Below, piece after piece: positions 51,841-60,404 of a DNA stretch of 64,000 nt. The stretch is from NCBI GenBank assembly GCA_035506135.1, contig DATJPY010000074.1:3002-67001 (forward strand), given 5' to 3'. Origin of the DNA: DATJPY01 sp035506135 (GTDB lineage Bacteria; Myxococcota_A; UBA9160; PR03). The notes under the pieces are model-generated. The model was not told the origin of the DNA and ran no database searches. It worked only from the letters and a program-made list of their open reading frames with translations. A program made the position numbers and the translations under genes. Each line of letters opens with the position of its first letter. The first letter of the stretch is position 1.

Positions 51841-53041
51841 CCGGCGCGAGTCGATAGCGCCTGAGCTCGGGGATCTTCCACGCCACGAGCGCGACGACGG
51901 CGAGGCAGCCGAGCCCGCCGCTCACCACCGAGAAGGTCGCGCTCGTCGCCGCGGCGACGAATCCCGACTCGACGGCGCCGAGCTGGTTGGACGCCACGAT
52001 GAAGATCATGTTGACGGCCGAGACCCGCCCGCGCAGCGGATCGGGCGTGGAGAGCTGGATCGTCGTCTGGCGCATCACGACGCTCACCTGGTCGGCCATG
52101 CCGGCCACCATGTAGGCGGCCACCGAGAGCGGAAAGCTGCGCGAGAGTCCGAACACCACGGTGGCGGTGCCGTACACCGCGACCGCGGTGAACAGCGTGC
52201 GACCGGTGTTCGAGACCGTCGGGCGCACCATCATCACGAAGGCCGAGATCAGCGCGCCGATCTCGAGCGACGACGAGAGGATCCCGTAGCCGCGCGCCCC
52301 GACCTGCAGGATCTGGGTGGCGTAGATCGGCAGCAGCGCGGTGGCCCCGCCGAAGATCACCGCGAACATGTCGAGCGCCATGCAGCCCAGGACCAGGGGG
52401 TGGCCGCGCACGAAGGAGAGCCCCTCGCGCACCGCCTGCAGGCTCGGCGCGCGGCGCTCGAGCGTGTCGCGCACCGGGCGCACGAAGCCGAGGCCCACGA
52501 GGTTCAGGGCGACGAGCCCGGCATAGAGCGCATAGGCGAGCCGCACGCCACCCGCGGCGATGGCAACCCCGGCGACGGCAGGGCCCGTCGCGAAGGCCAG
52601 CGCCTGCGCAGTCGAGGAGTAGGTGACCGCGCGCGGGAACACCTCGAGCGGGACCAGGCTCGGCACCAGCGCCTGGCGGGCCGGGCTGTCGAACGAGAAC
52701 GACACCGCGACGGAGAAGACCGCCGCGTAGAGCACCCAGAGCGACACGGCCTCGCGGGTGGTCGCGATCCAGAGCAACGCGCCGCAGGCGATCAGCGGGA
52801 GCTGCGCGAGGCGCATCACGGTGGTCCGGTCGTACGCGTCGGCCACCGCGCCGCCGACCAGGGTGAGGCTCGCGGCCGGCACGAACTGGACGAGGCCGAC
52901 GAGCCCGAGGTAGAAGGCCGATTGCGAGATGTGGAACACGTGCCAGGCGATCGCGGCCCGGAACATCGTCATCCCCGCGGCCGCGCAGAAGCGCGAGCCG
53001 AGGTAGATCCAGAAGGTCCGCGGGATGCGCGCGTCGATCAC
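51836..53041 (-). CDS. MFS transporter (EntS/MFS_3-like)
   Basis: A 401-residue inner-membrane transporter with about twelve hydrophobic helices. Seen: WHVFHISQSAFYLGLVGLVQ, the loop-2 signature VADAYDRTTVM, FDSPARQALVPSLVP, and LRGRVSAVNMIFIVASNQLG, all typical of the MFS_3/EntS exporter group. The GTG start overlaps the stop of the preceding MFS gene (GTGA), so the two are one operon. Family role is export of siderophores, drugs or metabolites; the substrate is not indicated. Confidence 0.87.
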   Translation of the reverse strand: MIDARIPRTFWIYLGSRFCAAAGMTMFRAAIAWHVFHISQSAFYLGLVGLVQFVPAASLTLVGGAVADAYDRTTVMRLAQLPLIACGALLWIATTREAVSLWVLYAAVFSVAVSFSFDSPARQALVPSLVPLEVFPRAVTYSSTAQALAFATGPAVAGVAIAAGGVRLAYALYAGLVALNLVGLGFVRPVRDTLERRAPSLQAVREGLSFVRGHPLVLGCMALDMFAVIFGGATALLPIYATQILQVGARGYGILSSSLEIGALISAFVMMVRPTVSNTGRTLFTAVAVYGTATVVFGLSRSFPLSVAAYMVAGMADQVSVVMRQTTIQLSTPDPLRGRVSAVNMIFIVASNQLGAVESGFVAAATSATFSVVSGGLGCLAVVALVAWKIPELRRYRLAPA

Positions 53042-54252
53042 GGCGTCGAGCCCTGCGCCATCGGAGGGACCGAGCGGAACTGCGCCAGGAGCAGCAGGTC
53101 ATAGGCGATCTTGATGATGCCGCCGAGCACGAGCGGCCAGCCGAACGAGGTCCGCGCCAGGAGGGCCCCCGCGAGCAGCGGGGTGAGCGCGGATGCGAGG
53201 CTGCGCGGGACGTTGGTGACGCTCGCCGCGGCGGCGCGCTCCTCGAGCGGCACCACCGCCATCACGTAGGACTGGCGCGCCGGCACGTCCATCTGCGAGA
53301 GCGCCATGCGCCCGAGCAGGCAGGCGACCGCCTGCGGCGCCGTCGGCACCAGCGCGGCCGCGATCAGGAGCACGTTGGCCGGCAGGTGCGTGTAGACCAT
53401 GGTGCGGATCAGGCCGATGCGCGCTGCGAGCCGCGACGACGCGAGCTGCGAGAGCGCCGCGAGCACCCGCGCGGCGAAGAACACGCCTCCAATCACCGGG
53501 AGCGAGAGCGCGAACCGACGGGAGAGCCAGAGCGCCACGAGCGAGTCCACCACGAAGCCGCCGCCGAACGAATCCAGGCTGAAGAGTGCGGTGAGACGTA
53601 GCACGATGGCGCGCGAACGCCTGAGCGGGACCGCGCGCCCGGCCTCGGACGCGGGCTGGTGCCCCGAGCGCAGCGGGAGATAGAGGATCGCGATCGCGCC
53701 GGCCGCCCCCGCGTAGACGAGGAAGCCGCGACCGCCGTGCGCGAGCGCGGGCACCCCGGTCGCCAGCGCGCCGAGCGCGCCCAGGAAGATCGCGCCGAGG
53801 TTGAAGCGCGCGAAGAGCGCCGTGCGCTCGGCGTCCGCCACGTTCGCCGAGAGCAGCGACTGCTCGACCGGGAGGAAGAGGCTGACGTCGCCCGCCGAGG
53901 GGTTCAGCGTTCCCACCACCGCGAGCAGCAGGATCGGCCAGAAGCCGGTGAGCCGGGCGAAGCCGAGCCCCGTCGCGAGCATCAGTGCGCACGCCGCGAG
54001 CAGCACGCTGCGAGGGGCGAGGCGGTGGGCGGCGAGCCCGACCGCGAGCGTGAGCGCCGCCGAGCCGAGCAGCGTCCCGGTGACGACCGCGGACACCTCG
54101 AACGGCGAGAAGCCGAGCCCGGTGAGATGATCGGCGAGCAGCACGCTCACCAGCCCGTCCGCGAAGCCGCGCAGCGCGCGCCCGCCGAGCAGCCGCGCGG
54201 CGTCGGAGGTGGCGCTCGCCGGGAGCCAACGCGCGCGGACCGTCACGCGCAC
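53038..54252 (-). CDS. MFS transporter, first of a tandem pair
   Basis: A 404-residue inner-membrane transporter with about twelve helices (for example GTLLGSAALTLAVGLAAHRL and LALSLPVIGGVFFAARVLAAL). A mid-helix GTLNPSAGDVSLFLPVEQS and later DVPARQSYVMAVVPLEERAAA are characteristic of the subgroup. The start is uncertain: GTG 54252 follows a GGGGGG run, whereas GTG 54276 would add eight residues without a ribosome site. The second MFS gene overlaps its stop. Two tandem single-chain MFS proteins could form a heterodimer or handle related substrates; this is inference. Confidence 0.83.
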   Translation of the reverse strand: MRVTVRARWLPASATSDAARLLGGRALRGFADGLVSVLLADHLTGLGFSPFEVSAVVTGTLLGSAALTLAVGLAAHRLAPRSVLLAACALMLATGLGFARLTGFWPILLLAVVGTLNPSAGDVSLFLPVEQSLLSANVADAERTALFARFNLGAIFLGALGALATGVPALAHGGRGFLVYAGAAGAIAILYLPLRSGHQPASEAGRAVPLRRSRAIVLRLTALFSLDSFGGGFVVDSLVALWLSRRFALSLPVIGGVFFAARVLAALSQLASSRLAARIGLIRTMVYTHLPANVLLIAAALVPTAPQAVACLLGRMALSQMDVPARQSYVMAVVPLEERAAAASVTNVPRSLASALTPLLAGALLARTSFGWPLVLGGIIKIAYDLLLLAQFRSVPPMAQGSTP

Positions 54253-54358
54253 TGGCCCCCCATCGAATTCCTCCACCCGTCCGGGCGGGCCGATTCTAGA
54301 CCACCGCGCGGGCGCCGGGCGGAGGCGCCGACGGCCGGCCGCTGCGCAGCCGCCGCAC

Positions 54359-54364
54359 TAGCAT
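54359..54364 (+). promoter_or_regulatory. -10 box directly before the GT39-type gene
   Basis: TAGCAT ends 6 bases before the GTG start at 54371 with no Shine-Dalgarno between. Same layout as at xth, fpg, tetR and the phosphotransferase gene. Confidence 0.45.
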
Positions 54365-54370
54365 CCCGTT

Positions 54371-56008
54371 GTGTCGCTCCGCTCGCGCGCGCTGCTGCTG
54401 CTCGGCGCGATCGCGCTCTTCGGGGTGCGCCTGGGCACCTCCGATCTCTGGCTCCCCGACGAGCCGCGCTACGCCCAGATCGCCGAGGAGCTGCGCTCGA
54501 TGCAGCAGGGCGCGGCGGGGCTCGTGCTGCTCCACCTGAACGGCGAGGCGTACACCCAGAAGCCTCCGCTCTTCTTCTGGCTGGCCGCGGCCGCGGGCGC
54601 GCCCGAGGGTCGAGTCGACGAGTGGGCGGCACGGCTGCCCTCCGCCGTCGCGGGCGTCCTCGCAATCGCCGCCACCGCAGCGCTCGGCACGCGCCTCTTC
54701 GGCGCGGCCACCGGCACGCTCGGCGGCGCGCTGCTCCTCACGCTCTTCACCTTCGCCTTTGCCGCCCGCACGGCGCAGCTCGACATGCTGCTCACGCTCT
54801 TCGAGACGCTCGCGCTCGCAGCGTTCGCGCGCGTCGACGCGGCGGAGCGGCCCGCGCGACGTGACCTCGTCGCACTCCACGGGGCGCTCGGTCTCGCCGT
54901 GCTCACGAAGGGACCCGTCGGCTGGCTCGTGCCGGTGCTGGTGATCGTCGTCTTCCTCCTCTGGGAGCGCCGGATCGGCGACCTGCGCCGCGCGTTCCCG
55001 GCCTGGGGCCTCGCGCTCGCCCTCGCGCCGGCGCTCGCGTGGCTTGCGGTTGCGGGCCTGCTCGCACCGCCGGGCTGGCTCGGCGCAACCGTCGTCGACA
55101 ACGTGCTCGGCCGCTTCGTCGCGGGCAACTCGCACGCGCGCCCGCTCTACTACGAGCTGGAGAAGCTGCCCGCGCAGCTCCTGCCCTGGGCGCCTCTCGT
55201 GCTGCTGGTCGGCTGGGCGGCGCCGGCCGCGCTCTCGGGCCCGGCCGATCGCCGCCGCGCCTGGCGGCTCGCTCTCGCCTGGGTCGTGACTACGCTCGTC
55301 TTCTTCTCGCTCTCGGCCGGCAAGCGGCCGCGCTACCTGATGACGTCGTTCCCGGCCTACACGCTCCTGATGGCCGACGCGCTTCGCACCGCGCTCGCCG
55401 CCGTGCGGCGCCCTCGTCGCGCCCTCGGCCTCGGCGGCGCCGCGTATGCCCTGGGCGCCGTCGCCTTCGCAATCTGGGTGGTGCATCGCAACGCGCTCGA
55501 CGACCCGGAGCGCTCGCTTCGCTTCGCGTCTGCGGCGGTCGCGCTGATCGCCGCGAGCGGCGTGGCCTGGTGGGCGCTCGCGCGCCGCGGCGCGGATGCC
55601 GCGCGGCTGCTCGCCGTGCCGATCGGCACCGCGTACGTGGCGCTGCTGGTCGGCCACACCGTGATCGTCCCACAGCTCGGCGCCTCGCGGTCGCCGCGGA
55701 CGATCGCCGCGCGGGCGGCGGCCCTCGCCCGGGAGGGCGAGCCGATCGGAGTCCTCGGGGACGAGGCGCTCGGCGCCGCCATCGCCTACTACGGGGACCG
55801 GCGCGTCGCCATGCTGTCGACACCCAAGAGCGTCGGCTGGTTCGCGGCATCGGGGGGACGCGTGCTGGTCCTCGCCGAGGACCGGCTCGCGGAGGTCGAC
55901 GCCGCCGCACCGGTGCGGGTGCACGACCGCGTGCGGCTCGGCGACGACTGGCTGCTAGTCGCGATCGTCGGCGAGGCGCTCGCCGAGCGGCGCACCCAGC
56001 TGCCGTAG
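54371..56008 (+). CDS. ArnT/PMT-like (GT39-type) membrane glycosyltransferase
   Basis: A 545-residue inner-membrane glycosyltransferase of the GT-C fold, using polyprenyl-linked sugars on the periplasmic side (ArnT adds aminoarabinose to lipid A). Seen: LWLPDEPRYAQIAEELR, the conserved DE motif in the first periplasmic loop; the LNGEAYTQKPPLFFWLAA block; about twelve membrane helices; and LTKGPVGWLVPVL. The C-terminal soluble region carries GVLGDEALGAAIAYYGDR. GTG start without a ribosome site (leaderless candidate). The 3' end overlaps the convergent SpoU methyltransferase gene by 54 bases. The acceptor is unknown. Confidence 0.87.
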   Translation: MSLRSRALLLLGAIALFGVRLGTSDLWLPDEPRYAQIAEELRSMQQGAAGLVLLHLNGEAYTQKPPLFFWLAAAAGAPEGRVDEWAARLPSAVAGVLAIAATAALGTRLFGAATGTLGGALLLTLFTFAFAARTAQLDMLLTLFETLALAAFARVDAAERPARRDLVALHGALGLAVLTKGPVGWLVPVLVIVVFLLWERRIGDLRRAFPAWGLALALAPALAWLAVAGLLAPPGWLGATVVDNVLGRFVAGNSHARPLYYELEKLPAQLLPWAPLVLLVGWAAPAALSGPADRRRAWRLALAWVVTTLVFFSLSAGKRPRYLMTSFPAYTLLMADALRTALAAVRRPRRALGLGGAAYALGAVAFAIWVVHRNALDDPERSLRFASAAVALIAASGVAWWALARRGADAARLLAVPIGTAYVALLVGHTVIVPQLGASRSPRTIAARAAALAREGEPIGVLGDEALGAAIAYYGDRRVAMLSTPKSVGWFAASGGRVLVLAEDRLAEVDAAAPVRVHDRVRLGDDWLLVAIVGEALAERRTQLP

Positions 56009-56698
56009 GCGCTCGGCCGCGACCGCCGCCATGGCGGCCTGCAGGTTGTACGAGGGGACGAAGCCCGCCATCGGGACGCGGAGGACGCGGTCGCAGCGCG
56101 CGAGAACGGCGGGCGGGATGCCTCGCTCCTCTCCGCCGATCACGAAGAGCGCCCGGCCGCGGAGATCGACCTCCCACGGCGCGTGCGTTCCGACGTCCTC
56201 CACCGCGACGGCGCACCGGCCCGCGGCGCGGGCCGCGTCGAGCACCGTCGCGCCCGGCATCCAGTGCACCGGGAAGAAGCGCTCGGCGTGCATCGCCGCG
56301 CGCAGCGCCTGCCTGCGCGCGGCGCCGTCGAAGGCGGCGTCGAGGAAGATCCCCGCCGCCCCCGACACCTCGGCGGTTCGGATCGCGTAGCCGGCGTTGC
56401 CGGGATACGCGACGCCGGCGAGGAGCCACACCGCGCCCTCGCCAGCCAGCACGGCGTCCGGCGCCGCGGAGGGATCCGGACCCACCAGGGCGAGCGCGTC
56501 GGCGGGCGGATCGCAGCGACTCATGCGGCGGAGATCGTTGGCGGTGGCGGCGCGCACCACGGCGCCGAGCGCGCGCGCCCGCTCCGCGAGCGCGCGGACG
56601 GCTGCGCCGGCGTCGCGGCGGACGAGGAGCAGGCGCAGCGGCTCTCCGGCACCGAGCGCCCGCTCGATCTCCTCGACCCCCGCGCGCTGGCGGCGCAT
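55955..56698 (-). CDS. SpoU/TrmH-family RNA methyltransferase
   Basis: A 247-residue SPOUT methyltransferase that 2'-O-methylates rRNA or tRNA using S-adenosylmethionine. Seen: motif 1 NAGYAIRTAEVSGA near 95, motif 2 LFVIGGEERGIP, and motif 3 VPMAGFVPSYNLQAAMA, which form the trefoil-knot cofactor site; the usual SLN reads SYN here. The N-terminal segment would be the RNA-binding part. The start codon shares one base with the stop of leuA, so it is co-translated with it. No functional link to leucine synthesis is known, so this is probably positional. Confidence 0.87.
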   Translation of the reverse strand: MRRQRAGVEEIERALGAGEPLRLLLVRRDAGAAVRALAERARALGAVVRAATANDLRRMSRCDPPADALALVGPDPSAAPDAVLAGEGAVWLLAGVAYPGNAGYAIRTAEVSGAAGIFLDAAFDGAARRQALRAAMHAERFFPVHWMPGATVLDAARAAGRCAVAVEDVGTHAPWEVDLRGRALFVIGGEERGIPPAVLARCDRVLRVPMAGFVPSYNLQAAMAAVAAERLRQLGAPLGERLADDRD

Positions 56699-58368
56699 CA
56701 CGCCTCGGCCTGCTCCAGTCGGTTCAGCGCCCCCACCACCGCCTCGAACGAGGCGGCGACGATGCTGCGATGGCGCCCGACGCCCCAGCGGCACGCCCCG
56801 TCCGGCCGACGCACCTCGACGTAGGCGACCGCGAGCGCGTCCTCGCCGGCGCTGAGCGCGTGCTCGGCGTAGTCGGCGACGTGCAGCTCGCCCTGCACGC
56901 TCCGCACGGCCGCCATGAAGGCGTCGATCGGCCCGGTGCCGGAGCCGCGCAGGGTCAGTCGCTCGGCGCCGCGCGACAGCACCGCCTCGACCTCGACGGC
57001 ATCGCCGGTCCCGCCGGCGAGCACCCGGTGCGAGCACAGCGCCAGGCAGCCCGGGCGCAGGTACTCGCGCTCGAAGAGCTCGTAGAGAGCCTTCGACGGA
57101 ATCTCCTCCTCGCTCGCATCGGCCTGCGCCTGCACGACGGCGCTGAACTCGATGGCCAGCCGTCGCGGCAGCCGCAGGCCGTGGTCGACCTCCATCACGT
57201 ACGCGGCGCCGCTCTTGCCCGACTGGCTGTTGATCCGGATCACCGTCTCGTAGCTGCGCCCGACGTCGGCCGGGTCGATCGGGAGATAGGGAACCTCCCA
57301 CGACGGATCGCCGGACGCCTCGCGCGCGGCGAGCCCCTTCTTGATCGCATCCTGGTGCGAGCCGGAGAAGGCAGTGTAGACCAGCTCGCCCGCGTACGGA
57401 TGCCGCTCGTGCACGGGCAGCCGATTGCAGTGCTCGGCGGTCCGCACGATCGCCGGCAGCTCGCTGAAGTCGAGGCCGGGGTCGACGCCCTGCGTGTGGA
57501 GGTTCAGCGCCAGCGCCACGAGATCGACGTTGCCCGTGCGCTCTCCGTTGCCGAACAGCGTCCCCTCGACCCGCTCGGCTCCGGCGAGCTGGGCCAGCTC
57601 GGCCGCGGCGATCCCGCACCCGCGGTCGTTGTGCGGGTGGACCGAGAGCACGATCCGCTCGCGCCCTCGGAGCCGGCGCCCGAACCACTCGATCTGGTCG
57701 GCGTAGACGTTGGGCGTCGCCATCTCCACCGTGGCGGGGAGGTTCACGATCGCCTTGCGCTCCGCCGTCGGCTGCCAGACGTCCATCACGGCCTCGCAGA
57801 TCTCGACCGCGAAGTCGAGCTCGGTCCCGGTGAAGCTCTCGGGCGAGTACTCGAACACGACCTCGGTCCCCTGCAGCGCCGCGGTGCGCTCGAGGATCCG
57901 GCGGGCGCCGGCGACCGCGAGCCCGATCACGGCGGCGCGGTCCATGCCGAACACCACGCGGCGCTGCAGCGTCGAGGTCGAGTTGTACAGGTGCACGATC
58001 GCGCGGCGCGCGCCGCGGATCGCCTCGACCGTGCGGTCGATCAGCTCCTCGCGCGCGGGCGTGAGCACCTGGATCGTCAGATCGTCGGGGATGCGCTCCT
58101 CCTCGATGAGCGCGCGCACGAAGTCGAACTCCGTCTGCGACGCGCTCGGGAAGCCGACCTCGATCTCGCGGAAGCCGATCGCGAGCAGCCGCTCCCAGAG
58201 CCGCAGCTTGCGTTCGCGCCCCATCGGCTCGACGAGCGCCTGGTTGCCATCGCGCAAGTCGACGCTGCACCAGATCGGAGGGGCGACGAGCGCGCGGTCG
58301 GGCCACGTTCGATCCGGCAGGTCGATGGTCGGGAACGGTCGGTACTTGTCGGCAGCATTCCGCTTCAC
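56698..58368 (-). CDS. leuA: 2-isopropylmalate synthase
   Basis: A 556-residue enzyme that condenses acetyl-CoA with 2-oxoisovalerate in the first step of leucine synthesis. Seen: SVDLRDGNQALVEPM (metal Asp and Arg), the LFGNGERTGNVDLVALALN signature, HPHNDRGCG (His metal ligands), and a C-terminal LeuA regulatory domain (about residues 430-556) carrying GSGTGPIDAFMAAV that binds leucine for feedback inhibition. Length and the KYRPFP N-terminus match the type-2 (actinobacterial-like) LeuA. GTG start with GAGGAG 8 bases upstream. A leucine-rich leader peptide and hairpin precede it, so expression is probably attenuated by leucine. Confidence 0.93.
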   Translation of the reverse strand: MKRNAADKYRPFPTIDLPDRTWPDRALVAPPIWCSVDLRDGNQALVEPMGRERKLRLWERLLAIGFREIEVGFPSASQTEFDFVRALIEEERIPDDLTIQVLTPAREELIDRTVEAIRGARRAIVHLYNSTSTLQRRVVFGMDRAAVIGLAVAGARRILERTAALQGTEVVFEYSPESFTGTELDFAVEICEAVMDVWQPTAERKAIVNLPATVEMATPNVYADQIEWFGRRLRGRERIVLSVHPHNDRGCGIAAAELAQLAGAERVEGTLFGNGERTGNVDLVALALNLHTQGVDPGLDFSELPAIVRTAEHCNRLPVHERHPYAGELVYTAFSGSHQDAIKKGLAAREASGDPSWEVPYLPIDPADVGRSYETVIRINSQSGKSGAAYVMEVDHGLRLPRRLAIEFSAVVQAQADASEEEIPSKALYELFEREYLRPGCLALCSHRVLAGGTGDAVEVEAVLSRGAERLTLRGSGTGPIDAFMAAVRSVQGELHVADYAEHALSAGEDALAVAYVEVRRPDGACRWGVGRHRSIVAASFEAVVGALNRLEQAEA

Positions 58369-58432
58369 GTTCGGCTCCTCGGGGCCGAGCGGTTCGGAGA
58401 GCGGTCGCGGAGGCAGTCGGTGTCCAGAAGCG

Positions 58433-58471
58433 CGAAACCCTCTCCGGCCGGCTCGGCGGGAGAGGGTTTCG
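58433..58471 (-). promoter_or_regulatory. Attenuator-like hairpin upstream of leuA
   Basis: On the minus strand CGAAACCCTCTCC (58471-58459) and GGAGAGGGTTTCG (58445-58433) form a perfect 13-bp stem with a 13-base loop. The 5' arm can instead pair through CCCTCTCC with GGAGAGGG in the last codons of the leader peptide, giving mutually exclusive structures. The T-run after the stem is poor (TTTCGCGCTT), so termination may be weak or Rho-aided. Confidence 0.7.
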
Positions 58472-58499
58472 TGTGTCGGCGCTCGGTTCCTGGCGCGCG

Positions 58500-58583
58500 C
58501 TACCCCTCTCCCGCCCCGATAAGGAGCAGGCCGGCATGGAGCAGGCCGGAAGGCAGCGCGAGCGATCGGAACCGAATCACCAT
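58500..58583 (-). CDS. leuL: leuA leader peptide (27 aa, seven Leu)
   Basis: A 27-codon reading frame upstream of leuA with leucine at positions 8, 10, 14, 15, 19, 20 and 21, including a run of three (CTG CTC CTT). Sequence: MVIRFRSLAL then PSGLLHAGLLL then IGAGEG. The peptide acts in cis by ribosome stalling when charged leucine tRNA is scarce. Codons 25-27 contain the GGAGAGGG that can pair with the attenuator arm. It starts 9 bases after the -10 box without a ribosome site, so it would be translated from an essentially leaderless end. The gene symbol follows the usual name for such leaders. Too short for standard gene finding. Confidence 0.7.
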   Translation of the reverse strand: MVIRFRSLALPSGLLHAGLLLIGAGEG

Positions 58584-58592
58584 GTGCGTCAG

Positions 58593-58621
58593 GGTGTAGA
58601 CCAGACGGCTCGATCGGTCAA
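58593..58621 (-). promoter_or_regulatory. Promoter of the leuA leader transcript
   Basis: On the minus strand TTGACC (58621-58616), 17 bases, TACACC (58598-58593). The -35 is strong; the -10 is weak but correctly spaced. The predicted start is about 58586, next to the leader-peptide ATG at 58583. Confidence 0.5.
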
Positions 58622-58682
58622 CCGCCCGGCCCGCTCAAGCCCTCCGGCGGGAGGCCGAAGCACCGGAGGCGGGGAGGTCGCG

Positions 58683-59213
58683 GTGACCCGGGCGTCGAGG
58701 CGCCAGAAGCGCAGGATGTTCTGCGAGATCGTGCACGAGGGCCGCGCACAGCGGGCGATCGTGCTCGACGTGTCGCGCAGCGGCCTCTTCGTCCAGACCT
58801 CGGCGCGTTTCGCGCCCGGCACCGAGATCGAGCTCCTCCTGCGCCTCGATGCGAACGCGGAGCCGATCCGCCTGCGAACCGCGGTGGCGCGCCAGAAGGC
58901 GGTCCCCGCGCAGCTCACGCAGGTCGCCCACGGCGGCGTGGGCCTGCGCATCCTCGAGGCGCCGCGCGAGTACTACCACGCGATCGGGGAGGCGCCGCCG
59001 TGGCCGTCGGCGCGCGGCCGGCCGGCACGGGAAGCGGCCGCAACGACGCCGACTGCCCAGCCCAAGCCTCGCTTCCGGGTGCGCGTCAAGCAGCGCGAGG
59101 GTCCGCGCTCGCGCATCCTCGACATCGCTGCTGAGACGCCGGAGCGCGCCTGCGCGCTCGCCCTCGTCGCGGTCGGACCGGGCTGGGAGGCTCTCGGCGC
59201 CGACCGCGCCTGA
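58683..59213 (+). CDS. PilZ-domain protein
   Basis: A 176-residue protein with an N-terminal PilZ domain (residues about 3-105): an RRQKRR motif of the RxxxR type, then VLDVSRSGLFVQTSARFAPG (the D/N-x-S-x-x-G motif), and GGVGLRILEAP. PilZ domains bind cyclic di-GMP. The C-terminal 70 residues (FRVRVKQREGPRSRILDIAA and a helix) form a separate small module, possibly the output part, that I do not recognise. The GTG start has GGGGAGG about 6 bases upstream. It is divergent from the leuA leader across about 100 bases. Confidence 0.82.
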   Translation: MTRASRRQKRRMFCEIVHEGRAQRAIVLDVSRSGLFVQTSARFAPGTEIELLLRLDANAEPIRLRTAVARQKAVPAQLTQVAHGGVGLRILEAPREYYHAIGEAPPWPSARGRPAREAAATTPTAQPKPRFRVRVKQREGPRSRILDIAAETPERACALALVAVGPGWEALGADRA

Positions 59214-59223
59214 ACGGCGCGCC

Positions 59224-59232
59224 TGATATGCT
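59224..59232 (+). promoter_or_regulatory. Extended -10 directly before the phosphotransferase gene
   Basis: TGATATGCT has the extended -10 form; TATGCT ends 6 bases before the ATG at 59239, and no Shine-Dalgarno is present. The transcript would start at the start codon. Confidence 0.5.
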
Positions 59233-59238
59233 TGGCGC

Positions 59239-60324
59239 ATGCCGGCGCCGCGCGGCCGCGACTTCGAGCAGACCCGCAAGCAGCTCGCGGAGTGGCTCGC
59301 GGGCGCGCTCCCGGAGGCTCGACACCTATCGGTGTCGACGCTCAGCGGACCCGCCGCCACCGGGTTCTCGAACGATACGCTGCTCTTCGATCTGTCATAC
59401 GAGCGGGACGGCAAGCGCTTCGAGCGCGCGCTCGTGTGCCGCATCGAGCCGACCGGCTTCGGGATCTTCCCGGCGTACGACGTCGCCAGGCAGTACCGCG
59501 TGATGGCGGCGCTGCGCGCCACCGAGGTACCGGTGCCCGCGATGGAGTGGCTCGAGACCGATCCGCGCGTGCTCGGCGCGCCCTTCTTCGTGATGGAGCG
59601 GGTGGCGGGGCGCATCCCGAGCGACAACCCGCCCTATCACGCGGGAGGCTGGCTCACCGAGGTGGAGCCCGCCGAGCGCGCGGCTGTCTGGGAGAGCGCC
59701 GTCGATGCGCTGGCGGCGATCCACCGCCAGGACCCGTTCGCGCTGGGCCTCGACTTCCTCGAGGGGCCCGCGCCCGGTGAGGACGCGCACGCATGGCAGC
59801 TCGACTACTGGGCCCGCTACGCGGCCTGGGCCGGCAACGGGCGCCCGCAGCCGACCTGCGACGCGGCGCTCGCCTGGCTGCGCGAGGCGCGGCCGCGCGA
59901 GCCCGCGCCGCTGCGGCTGTGCTGGGGCGACTCGCGCATCGGCAACATGATCTTCCAGGACGGCCGCTGCGCCGCGGTGCTCGACTGGGAGATGGCGACG
60001 CTGGGGCCGCCGGAGATGGATCTCGGCTGGTTCCTCTACATGGACCGACACCACAGCGAGGGCATCGGCGCGCCGCGCCTCGCGGGCTTTCCCGACCGCG
60101 CGGCGACGCTGGCGCGCTGGGAGCGACGCGTCGGACGCTCGGCGCAGCACCTCGACTACTACGAGGTCTTCGCGGCCTACCGCTTCGCGGTGATCATGCA
60201 TCGCGTCGGGCGCCAGATGATCGAGTACGGCCTGATCCCGTCCGACGCGACCTTCCCGAACGACAACACCGCCTCGCGCCTGCTGGCCCGTCTCCTGGAT
60301 CTTCCCGCGCCCGGCGGGGCGTGA
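59239..60324 (+). CDS. APH-family phosphotransferase (ACAD10-like)
   Basis: A 361-residue kinase-fold phosphotransferase of the aminoglycoside-phosphotransferase superfamily, close in layout to the ACAD10/11 kinase domain that acts on hydroxyacyl-CoA. Seen: ATGFSNDTLLFDL (glycine-rich loop), the catalytic loop CWGDSRIGNMIF where the usual HGD reads WGD but Asp and Asn are kept, and the metal motif VLDWEMATLGPPEMDLGW. The change of the loop His to Trp is uncommon. It lies next to a secreted hydrolase. The substrate is uncertain; a hydroxyacyl or alcohol group is likely. Confidence 0.85.
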   Translation: MPAPRGRDFEQTRKQLAEWLAGALPEARHLSVSTLSGPAATGFSNDTLLFDLSYERDGKRFERALVCRIEPTGFGIFPAYDVARQYRVMAALRATEVPVPAMEWLETDPRVLGAPFFVMERVAGRIPSDNPPYHAGGWLTEVEPAERAAVWESAVDALAAIHRQDPFALGLDFLEGPAPGEDAHAWQLDYWARYAAWAGNGRPQPTCDAALAWLREARPREPAPLRLCWGDSRIGNMIFQDGRCAAVLDWEMATLGPPEMDLGWFLYMDRHHSEGIGAPRLAGFPDRAATLARWERRVGRSAQHLDYYEVFAAYRFAVIMHRVGRQMIEYGLIPSDATFPNDNTASRLLARLLDLPAPGGA

Positions 60325-60370
60325 TCGGGGGCCGAGCCCGCCGTTTTCCCTTCGAAACGGCCCCGCCCGC

Positions 60371-60379
60371 TGATAGAAT
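60371..60379 (+). promoter_or_regulatory. Extended -10 before the secreted hydrolase gene
   Basis: TGATAGAAT has the form TG-N-TAGAAT. Its -10 overlaps an ATG at 60378, so translation must begin downstream, at ATG 60405, which has GGAGAT 5 bases before it. The predicted transcript start is near 60386. Confidence 0.5.
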
Positions 60380-60404
60380 GCGCGGACCTGACGCGGAGAT
60401 CGCG

